The notes under the pieces were generated by a model. It did no database searches. It saw nothing but the letters and a program-made list of their open reading frames with translations, and had not been told where the DNA came from. Below are positions 22,114-28,177 of a stretch of 28,177 nucleotides of DNA, one piece after another. The DNA lies in the NCBI GenBank assembly GCA_046760105.1, contig JBHIDJ010000030.1, positions 1-28,177 on the forward strand, read 5' to 3'. The position numbers and the translations under genes are program-made. This DNA comes from JBHIDJ01 sp046760105. Lineage in GTDB: Bacteria > Pseudomonadota > Gammaproteobacteria > Acidiferrobacterales > SPGG2. The number at the start of each line of letters is the position of its first letter. Within the stretch, counting starts at the first letter, position 1.

Positions 22114-23675
22114 GATGTCGTAACAAGCGCTGCGAGCGTCTCTAGAAATTGTTTCGTTTCGCCGGTATCGTGAAGCCGATAGTCTGCGGCCGACTGCCGT
22201 TGTTTGTCAGACACCAGTATGCCAATGCCGCGTCCCTTCAACGCACGAAAGGCGTCCTCATCAGTAACATCGTCTCCGATGTAAATGGGGAGTACTTCGG
22301 GCCCGTCCAGATGCAGCACCTTTAGCAACCACAACACGGCCTTGCCCTTATCCCAATCGATGTTGGGCCGTATTTCGAACACCATCTTGCCATGGCGCTT
22401 ATGCAGGCTCGGAAACTCCTTTAGCGCTTCATCGACCACACGCTCAACCTCGGGGACACGCTCAGCCGACGCAAGGCGATAATGAACCGACAGCGAGTAC
22501 GATTTGTTCTCCACGAAAGCATCGTCGATCCCTTCCAGGCCATCCTCTATACGGCGACTAATGCCGTCAACGGCCGAGCGAAACTCCTTTCCCTTTTCAT
22601 AGAGTATTGTCGACTCTTGCGGCCCCGTGATCTCGAACCCATGATTGCCCGCATAGTAGAGCTCTTTAAGCTGCACAAGGCCGGCGACGTCGGCAAGCCC
22701 ACGTCCACTAACGATCGCGGTAATGCAGTGCGTGGCAAGGTGTCGCACCGCCTCGCGCATGTCGGCAGACATCACCGCGAGCTCAGGGCGACTCACGATC
22801 GGCGTAAGCGTCCCATCGTAATCCAGAAACACGGCCACTCGTCGACCATCGAGTCGCTGCGCAAGCTCTTCGCGGTGCGTGAGCGCCGACGGTAACACGG
22901 TGCGCCGAAACCAGGCGTCGATCTCGTTGACATCGATCGCCGCCAAATCGGCAATTACGACGTCCGCCCCGTTGGCGGCAAGCGCCTCGCGATTATTACC
23001 GCGATCAATCCCGATGACCATGCCGAAGCTGCCGTCGCGTCCCGCCTGCACCCCCGAGACGGCGTCTTCGACGACGATACTGCGAGTGTTGTCCACCTGC
23101 AACATCTCGGCCGCCTTGATGAAGATATCGGGATCGGGTTTACCCTTAAGGCCGAGGGATGCCGCTACCACCCCGTCAACGCGTGCCTCGAATAAGCTCT
23201 CGATGCGCGCCATCTGCAAAATCTCCTGGCAATGCTTGCTCGAGGATACGATTGCCACTTTGATGCCATGCGATCGCAGCGAGTCGATAAAAGCCATAGT
23301 CGATGCAAACACGTCCGGTCCGTGTCGGTGTAACAGCCGTTCGAACAGTTTGTCCTTGCTGTTGCCAAGGCCGCAGATGGTCTCTTGCTCGGGATCGTCG
23401 GTGGGGTTGCCGTGAGGCAGCTCGATACCGCGCGACGCTAAAAAACTGCGTACGCCTTCGTAGCGAGGCTTCCCGTCCACGTAGGACAGATAATCCGCCT
23501 GCTGGTCGAAGGGTTCGAAGGGTTCTCCATCCCGCTGCTCCCGTCGACGCAAGTAGGCGTCAAATAACTCCTTCCAGGCAGTGGCGTGAACCTTCGCGGT
23601 GTTAGTAACAACGCCATCCATATCGAAGATGACAGCGTCAAAGTTGAGACGGGAGGGACTGGGCTTACTGCTCAC
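22110..23675 (-). CDS. Fusion of beta-phosphoglucomutase (HAD) and trehalose-6-phosphate phosphatase (OtsB)
   Basis: 521 residues with two HAD-superfamily units. The first (about 10-260) has FDMDGVVTNTAKVHATAWK with nucleophile D18 and acid/base D20, VSSSK, GKPDPDIF (178-185) and VVEDAVSGVQAG (201-212), the pattern of beta-phosphoglucomutase, which turns beta-glucose 1-phosphate into glucose 6-phosphate. The second (about 275-515) has FLDYDGTLTPIV with D285 and D287, IVSGR, NHGFEI and IGDDVTDEDAF, the pattern of OtsB, which removes phosphate from trehalose 6-phosphate. Start is GTG 23675, with no clear ribosome-binding site. The gene lies between otsA and the GH65 gene, and its TGA overlaps the GH65 ATG. 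Confidence 0.92.
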   Translation of the reverse strand: MSSKPSPSRLNFDAVIFDMDGVVTNTAKVHATAWKELFDAYLRRREQRDGEPFEPFDQQADYLSYVDGKPRYEGVRSFLASRGIELPHGNPTDDPEQETICGLGNSKDKLFERLLHRHGPDVFASTMAFIDSLRSHGIKVAIVSSSKHCQEILQMARIESLFEARVDGVVAASLGLKGKPDPDIFIKAAEMLQVDNTRSIVVEDAVSGVQAGRDGSFGMVIGIDRGNNREALAANGADVVIADLAAIDVNEIDAWFRRTVLPSALTHREELAQRLDGRRVAVFLDYDGTLTPIVSRPELAVMSADMREAVRHLATHCITAIVSGRGLADVAGLVQLKELYYAGNHGFEITGPQESTILYEKGKEFRSAVDGISRRIEDGLEGIDDAFVENKSYSLSVHYRLASAERVPEVERVVDEALKEFPSLHKRHGKMVFEIRPNIDWDKGKAVLWLLKVLHLDGPEVLPIYIGDDVTDEDAFRALKGRGIGILVSDKQRQSAADYRLHDTGETKQFLETLAALVTTS

Positions 23676-23829
23676 TTGTTATTTTTCTTAGGCTCTGCAT
23701 TCAGTGTGCGTCGAGATACGGTCGCCCACACATGGACACGCCCACCCCTGGGGCCGATCCCTGACACCAGGAGAGATAAAGCAATCGAGGTACTTTGTAC
23801 ACTCCCACTACGCTATGTCGTCGGAGCCG
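23676..23829. other. 154-base gap between otsA and the fusion gene
   Basis: No gene and no clear terminator or promoter. The genes on either side run the same way, so the gap probably lies inside the trehalose transcript. It is longer than the other spacings in this operon. Confidence 0.4.
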
Positions 23830-25395
23830 TCAGTGCGTTAGAGCCGGCTCACTGTCCGGAATATAGTCCTCTACCAGCGGAAAGTCACTCAGATCCTTCT
23901 CGATGGCGGCATGCAGGTACGAATCCACCCACCAGAATATGTCCGTGTCCCTGGTCGCGCGACGGAGTCTGCGCATACGTGCACGCCGTTCCTCCGGGGC
24001 CATGGTAAAAGCTTCACCGATCCGATTGGCGACCCCCACGATGTCGTGCGGATTGACCAGCAGTGCGCCACTTTGCAGCTGCGCGGCGGCACCTGCGAAC
24101 TCGCTCAAGATCAGTACGCCGTCCTCGTCAGCCTTTGCGGCGCAGTACTCCTTGGCCACCAGATTCATACCGTCTTTTAGTGGCGTCACCAATGCAATAT
24201 CGGCCGAACGGTAATAGGCCACCAGTTCGGTTAGTGGAAAACTACGAAACATGTAATGGATCGGCACCCAGCCGGACTCGGTGAACTCACCATTGATCTC
24301 ACTCACGAGGTGTTCGATCTCAAGCCTTAGATTATGGTACTGGGGGATATCTTCCCTGCTTGGCACCACGATCTGAATCAACGTTACCTTGTGGCGAAGT
24401 TCGGGTATTCGCTGCAAAGCGTGTCGGAAGGCCTCGAGTCTATTGGGTATACCTTTGGTGTAATCCAGCCGATCCACCCCGAGTATTATCTTCTGGCCCC
24501 GGAGATTCTCGCGAAAGAACGTTGCGAGCTTCGTCACCTCCGCCGCCGCCGCGCCACGCGCATAGGCGTTGAAATCAATGCCGATCGGGAACGCGCCGAC
24601 TCTAATCTCCCGGTTGGTAAGCACCGTGTCGTCACCGCCTGCAGTGGATCCACCTTCGTGGGTCAGTGTTACCACCTGCCCCTTACGCTGAACTATGACG
24701 CCCTTCAGCAACGTCCGCACACATTGGATGAAGTTGCGCCGATCGCGCAGGGTCTGTAATCCGATAACATCGAACTCAAGCAAGCCGCGCAAGATTTCAA
24801 AGCGCCACGGGAGCTTCAAGAAAATGTCCAGTGACGGAAACGGGATATGCAGAAAAAACCCAAAGCGGGTCAGCGCCCCCAGCTTTCGAAACTCACGCGC
24901 AACCTCCATCAAGTGATAATCATGAACCCAAACGAAGTCCCCCGGTTCACAGCACTCAGTGAGCACGCGTGCGAACTTGACATTGACCTGTTGGTAAACC
25001 CGCCAGAAGCTCGGATCAAAGTTGCAGTTTGTCTGCAGGTCGTGAAACAGGGGCCAGATCACCTCGTTGGAGAAGCCGTAGTAGAACTTGTCCCGCTCTT
25101 CCGCGGTAAGTATGACTGGCTTCAGGCTGTATCCGGCATCTTTTGTCAAGCGATCCAGAGCCGCCTCCAAGGCGGAGTCGTCTTCGTCCACGCCGCCGGT
25201 CCACCCGACCCACAGGCCGCCGCGGTTGCGCAGTACTGGCAGCAACGCATTGACAAGCCCGCCAACACCGGGCTTTCCATGCCATACACCCGTCGCTGTG
25301 CGCGACAGGACGAACGGCAGGCGGTTTGAGACGCACACCAACCGCGTACCCGTTGAGGTGGGGTCATCGACCGTCAAGCCGTTTCCTGGTGTCAT
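23830..25395 (-). CDS. otsA: Trehalose-6-phosphate synthase (GT20)
   Basis: OtsA joins UDP- or ADP-glucose to glucose 6-phosphate to form trehalose 6-phosphate. The 521 residues include the N-terminal SNRLPF and GKPGVGGLVNAL (40-51), WVHDYHLM (156-163), the helix RFGFFLHIPFPS, VDRLDYTKG (307-315) with the catalytic Arg and Lys, and the C-terminal LVTPLKDGMNLVAKEYCA and LSEFAGAAAQL. It is somewhat longer than the 450-480 residues usual for bacterial OtsA, mostly by a polar C-terminal tail. ATG 25395 follows GGAGAG. It is the first gene of the trehalose operon and its start overlaps the end of the MscS remnant. Confidence 0.95.
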   Translation of the reverse strand: MTPGNGLTVDDPTSTGTRLVCVSNRLPFVLSRTATGVWHGKPGVGGLVNALLPVLRNRGGLWVGWTGGVDEDDSALEAALDRLTKDAGYSLKPVILTAEERDKFYYGFSNEVIWPLFHDLQTNCNFDPSFWRVYQQVNVKFARVLTECCEPGDFVWVHDYHLMEVAREFRKLGALTRFGFFLHIPFPSLDIFLKLPWRFEILRGLLEFDVIGLQTLRDRRNFIQCVRTLLKGVIVQRKGQVVTLTHEGGSTAGGDDTVLTNREIRVGAFPIGIDFNAYARGAAAAEVTKLATFFRENLRGQKIILGVDRLDYTKGIPNRLEAFRHALQRIPELRHKVTLIQIVVPSREDIPQYHNLRLEIEHLVSEINGEFTESGWVPIHYMFRSFPLTELVAYYRSADIALVTPLKDGMNLVAKEYCAAKADEDGVLILSEFAGAAAQLQSGALLVNPHDIVGVANRIGEAFTMAPEERRARMRRLRRATRDTDIFWWVDSYLHAAIEKDLSDFPLVEDYIPDSEPALTH

Positions 25396-25594
25396 GGGGC
25401 TCTCCGTTTTCTACATGTAGGATCTGGGGCGGACACGCGAACGCGATCCCCCTCCTGAAAACGACGGTAAATCGCGAGATCGCTCGCCTGCTGGATGTCC
25501 ACATGGACGTTGTAGTCGGGAACCCGAACATAATAGACAATCTGGAAATTCAGGGCAAAACCGCTGGGGCCCTTGGGGGTGCGTGATCAAAACC
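25364..25594 (-). pseudogene. Remnant of an MscS-family mechanosensitive channel (C-terminus)
   Basis: Reading the minus strand gives the C-terminal pattern of MscS-family channels in pieces that need frame changes: GFDHA (about 25580-25594), then KGPSGFALNFQIVYYVRVPD followed by YNVHVDIQQASDLAIYRRFQ (VYYV at 25527-25538), then after one extra G in the G-run near 25447-25455, GIAFACPPQILHVE. Functional relatives have FDRAHFKG, LNFEVVYYV, DYNVYMDIQQ, IFRRFEEEGIEFAYPTQTLH in this order. The pore-forming N-terminus is missing and no start precedes it. The last in-frame stop (25364) lies inside otsA. The gene is decayed; a mixture of decay and read errors cannot be excluded. Nothing else is seen in 25595-25892. 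Confidence 0.72.
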
Positions 25595-25892
25595 GGTGTG
25601 CTCATCGGCTGCAAACTATCTGCTGCATCATTTACGGGATTTTCGTGAATCTCTCAGACGGGGCTCAATAAATAGCGCTGAGGGGACGATAGCCCTGTAC
25701 CGCTCGAAATGCGGTTGTGGTTGCCGACACGGCGCTGGCGCAAATCGCTTAGTGCAGATCGCTTAAGACGGGCTTTCGACGACAAACGCGTTTTCTGCCA
25801 CAATCGGCAACCGTACACCCGGCCGCCACGCAACCGTACCGTGACACCATCAAGCCACTCGACAACCCCGATTGAGGGCTAGCGAGGTAGCC

Positions 25893-26825
25893 ATGTCAGC
25901 GCTCATCTGTGGTTCGCTCGCGTACGACACCATCATGGTGTTTAACGATCGGTTTAAGAATCACATCCTCCCGGACAAGGTACATATCTTGAATGTCTCT
26001 TTTCTGGTACCGCAAATGCGCCGAGAATTCGGCGGCTGCGCCGGGAACATTGCCTACAACCTGAAGCTGCTCGGGGGCGAGCCACTACCCATGGGAACGG
26101 CGGGAAACGACTTCGGCCCGTATGCCGACTGGCTCGATCGATGCGGCATCAGCCGCAAGTACATCAAGGTTATCCATGGTACCTATACCGGACAGGCCTT
26201 CATCACGACGGATATGGACGACAATCAGATCACCGCGTTCCATCCCGGCGCCATGAACCTGTCACACGAAAACCGGGTGTCAGATGCAGACGGTGTTAGC
26301 ATCGGTATCGTCTCCCCCGACGGTCGCGACGGCATGATTCAACACGCAACCCAATTCGCGGAAGCCGGCGTCCCCTTCATCTTTGATCCCGGCCAAGGCA
26401 TGCCCCTGTTTAACGGCGACGAGTTAATGGCATTCATAGAACGGGCGACATGGGTGACGCTTAACGATTATGAGGCGCAACTTTTACAGGAACGCACGGG
26501 GGAGTCATTAGAAACGCTGACACAGCATGTTCGCGCCTTGATCGTCACCCTGGGGAGCGAGGGATCGCGTATACATACCGATGCCGGGATCATCGAAATC
26601 CCCGCCGCACCCGCCAAGGCGGTCGTCGATCCGACCGGCTGCGGGGATGCGTATCGTGCCGGCGTGCTCTACGGCCTCATGCTCGACATGCCCTGGGATA
26701 AGACGGGCCGAGTTGCCGCGCTCATGGGTACGATCAAAATCGAGCACCACGGTACTCAGAACCACAGCTTCACGCGTGCAGAGTTTGAGGCTCGTTTCCA
26801 AGAGAGCTTTGGTTCTAGTCTCTAG
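25893..26825 (+). CDS. PfkB-family sugar/adenosine kinase
   Basis: A 310-residue kinase of the ribokinase (PfkB) family that phosphorylates a sugar or nucleoside with ATP. The N-terminal MSALICGSLAYDT and GGCAGNIAYNLKLLG (47-61) form the sugar-binding part. DPTGCGDAYRAG (246-257) is the ATP/anion-hole signature with catalytic base D252. The overall match, including EFGGCAGNIAYN and the C-terminal EHHGTQNH, is closest to bacterial proteins annotated as adenosine kinase or carbohydrate kinase, and the substrate is uncertain. ATG 25893 follows GCGAGGTAG; a start further upstream would add residues without family support. It is divergent from otsA with a 500-base gap. Confidence 0.88.
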   Translation: MSALICGSLAYDTIMVFNDRFKNHILPDKVHILNVSFLVPQMRREFGGCAGNIAYNLKLLGGEPLPMGTAGNDFGPYADWLDRCGISRKYIKVIHGTYTGQAFITTDMDDNQITAFHPGAMNLSHENRVSDADGVSIGIVSPDGRDGMIQHATQFAEAGVPFIFDPGQGMPLFNGDELMAFIERATWVTLNDYEAQLLQERTGESLETLTQHVRALIVTLGSEGSRIHTDAGIIEIPAAPAKAVVDPTGCGDAYRAGVLYGLMLDMPWDKTGRVAALMGTIKIEHHGTQNHSFTRAEFEARFQESFGSSL

Positions 26826-26833
26826 CGCGATCG

Positions 26834-26873
26834 GCCGAGACCAATAGGCGATCTCCGCGCGCCAGGTCTCGGC
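26834..26873 (+). repeat. Inverted repeat after the PfkB-kinase gene
   Basis: GCCGAGACC (26834-26842) pairs with GGTCTCGGC (26865-26873), a perfect 9-base stem with a 22-base interval, just after the stop at 26825. No T-run follows, so termination is uncertain. The remaining gene-free bases up to 27135 hold nothing I recognise. Confidence 0.4.
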
Positions 26874-27135
26874 GGCCCTTCGAAACTGCCGTGACCCCGA
26901 AAACCGGCGAGGTTGAGGCACGCCAGCCACGTAGAACTCACCCGTGAGATCAATCGCTACAGTGCGGACGACTAAGAACTAGGCGTTGCCCGCAGCCCAA
27001 GTTCCTCTGGCGGCCGCGCTCGTGGGGGTGGCCGGCACCCCAGACCCCGGGTCACTATATTATAGAGTCGCCATCCGCCCCCTGTGCCGCTCGCACGTCC
27101 TAAATCTACCGCTCGTCTGGCTCGCCCCGATTCCC

Positions 27136-27164
27136 TTGACACCCCAATACCGTGGGTCTAGGCT
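27136..27164 (+). promoter_or_regulatory. Sigma-70-type promoter of nrdJ
   Basis: TTGACA (27136-27141), a 17-base spacer and TAGGCT (27159-27164). The -35 is perfect and the -10 is weak. The first NrdR-like box fills the spacer and the second lies about ten bases past the -10, near the expected transcription start. Confidence 0.55.
27142..27157. promoter_or_regulatory. NrdR-like box 1
   Basis: CCCCAATACCGTGGGT shares about 10 of 16 positions with the NrdR box (ACACWATATATWGTGT) as I recall it, and has its own CCC...GGG symmetry. On its own it would be weak, but it lies exactly 32 bases upstream of the better box 2. Confidence 0.45.
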
Positions 27165-27173
27165 TGTGCAAAA

Positions 27174-27189
27174 CTACTATATCTTGTGT
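27174..27189. promoter_or_regulatory. NrdR-like box 2
   Basis: CTACTATATCTTGTGT matches about 13 of 16 positions of the NrdR box. NrdR represses ribonucleotide reductase genes by binding paired boxes roughly 30-33 bases apart; that spacing is met here, and the gene downstream is a ribonucleotide reductase. Confidence 0.6.
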
Positions 27190-27230
27190 TATACTGAAAA
27201 ATTCCCCGCGCGATATCGTTGGAGGTCGAT

Positions 27231-28177
27231 GTGCTGATGAAGGCTGTCCCCGCAATAAAGAAACAAGAATCAATCGCCGAGATCCCCTACCAGGCGGCTT
27301 CGCTCGACATCTGGGATAAGAAGTATCGTCTGAAGACCAAGTCCGGGGAGGACGTAGACAGGGATGCCGACGATACCTACCAGCGGGTAGCCCGGGCGCT
27401 CGCCGCCGTCGAGGCGACACCTGAGAAGCGCGAGGAGTGGTATGACAGGTTTCTGTGGGCTCAGCGGAATGGCGCTATTGCCGCCGGGCGCATCGTCTCC
27501 AACGCCGGCGCCCAACAGCACAAACCAGCCACGAGCACCATTAACTGCACGGTATCCGGCACCATTCCCGACTCCATGGATGGGATCCTGCGGGCGGTGC
27601 ACGAAGCGGGTCTCACGCTGAAATCGGGCGCCGGAATCGGCTATGACTTCTCTACCCTCCGGCCCAAAGGGGCCTTTGTCAGTGGGGCCGGAGCTTATAC
27701 CTCCGGCCCCCTGTCTTTTATGGATATCTTCGACGCCATGTGTTTTACGGTGTCTTCCGCCGGCGGCCGCCGTGGCGCGCAGATGGGCACGTTCGACATC
27801 TCACACCCCGACGTCATGCGTTTCGTCCGCGCCAAGCGCGAGGACGGCCGTTTGCGTCAGTTCAATTTGTCCTGCCTGATCACCGACGAGTTCATACAGG
27901 CGGTAAAGGCGGACGCATCATGGGATCTCGTCTACCCAGCGAATCAGGCGGAGTGCGACGATCCCGACAGCCGTATCGTCTGGCGCCATTGGCCGATCAG
28001 CGAGGGTTATATCACGAACAACATCGGCCAGATAGCGTGCAAGGTATACCAAAGCATCCCCGCCCAGCGGTTGTGGAACCTGATCATGGCGTCCACCTAT
28101 GACTACGCCGAACCTGGGTTCATCTTGATCGATCGTATCAATGATATGAACAACAACTGGTTCTGCGAAAACATTCG
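27231..28177 (+). CDS. nrdJ: Class II (adenosylcobalamin-dependent) ribonucleotide reductase, N-terminal part
   Basis: The frame is open to the right edge, so the gene is partial (about 315 codons). Class II reductases make deoxyribonucleotides with a B12 radical and need no oxygen. Sequence such as GRIVSNAGA, TSTINCTVSGTIPDSMDGIL with the N-terminal redox Cys, HEAGLTLKSGAGIGYDFSTL, RPKGAFVSGAGAYTSGPLSF, SSAGGRRGAQMGTFDISHPD and QFNLSCLITDEF is characteristic of NrdJ/NrdZ. I start at GTG 27231, because GGAGG (27221-27225) is five bases upstream; the in-frame ATG at 27237 is the alternative. Two NrdR-like boxes precede it. No other nrd gene is in the window. Confidence 0.9.
   Translation, partial: MLMKAVPAIKKQESIAEIPYQAASLDIWDKKYRLKTKSGEDVDRDADDTYQRVARALAAVEATPEKREEWYDRFLWAQRNGAIAAGRIVSNAGAQQHKPATSTINCTVSGTIPDSMDGILRAVHEAGLTLKSGAGIGYDFSTLRPKGAFVSGAGAYTSGPLSFMDIFDAMCFTVSSAGGRRGAQMGTFDISHPDVMRFVRAKREDGRLRQFNLSCLITDEFIQAVKADASWDLVYPANQAECDDPDSRIVWRHWPISEGYITNNIGQIACKVYQSIPAQRLWNLIMASTYDYAEPGFILIDRINDMNNNWFCENI

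Noticed and set aside
25326..25586. Plus-strand frame across the otsA start and the MscS remnant
   Set aside because: It is antisense to otsA and to the MscS-like sequence, which explains its apparent coding character.

Overview
The window reads as a chromosomal stretch of a gammaproteobacterium, probably a chemolithotrophic sulfur oxidiser. Evidence: pilT-pilU and proC-yggT-yggU in the gammaproteobacterial order, the fabA-fabB pair of anaerobic unsaturated fatty acid synthesis, a pyrE/xth divergent pair with ampG, and a stand-alone ATP sulfurylase (sat) of about 400 residues of the kind used in dissimilatory sulfur metabolism. The lineage call is inference from gene content only.

Layout. 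1-1038: the 5' end of a glutathione S-transferase gene and two small unknown genes. 1039-1642: intergenic repeats. 1643-3847: pilU and pilT (minus), type IV pilus retraction ATPases. 4160-5874: proC, yggT and a frameshifted yggU. 5875-8321: repeat-rich accessory stretch with an exported unknown protein and a GNAT acetyltransferase. 8322-10469: ampG and xth (minus). 10548-13412: pyrE, an exported DUF4124-like protein and sat. 13413-13960: long gene-free stretch with hairpins and a strong terminator. 13963-15813: an NrtR-type regulator with its operators, then nadA. 15910-17025: DUF2817 peptidase-like gene. 17094-18875: fabB and fabA (minus). 19124-19585: TerB-like gene. 19696-25395: trehalose operon (minus): otsA, a beta-phosphoglucomutase/OtsB fusion, and a GH65 phosphorylase. 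Just upstream lies a decayed MscS channel gene. 25893-26825: PfkB/adenosine-kinase-like gene. 27231-28177: start of a class II (B12) ribonucleotide reductase behind a promoter with two NrdR-like boxes.

Genes working together: OtsA and OtsB make trehalose. GH65 and beta-phosphoglucomutase could return it to glucose and glucose 6-phosphate, so one operon would encode both halves of a cycle. NrtR probably represses its own operon with nadA, the quinolinate synthase of NAD synthesis.

The most unusual non-coding content is a family of about 260-bp intergenic elements built of consecutive hairpins. There are three full copies and one 5' fragment, all on the plus strand. One distal stem differs in sequence between copies but keeps its pairing. 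Separate tandem arrays of 7-nt units lie at several intergenic sites, two of them at a fixed distance from the 5' border of an element. No tRNA, rRNA, CRISPR array, insertion sequence or prophage was seen.
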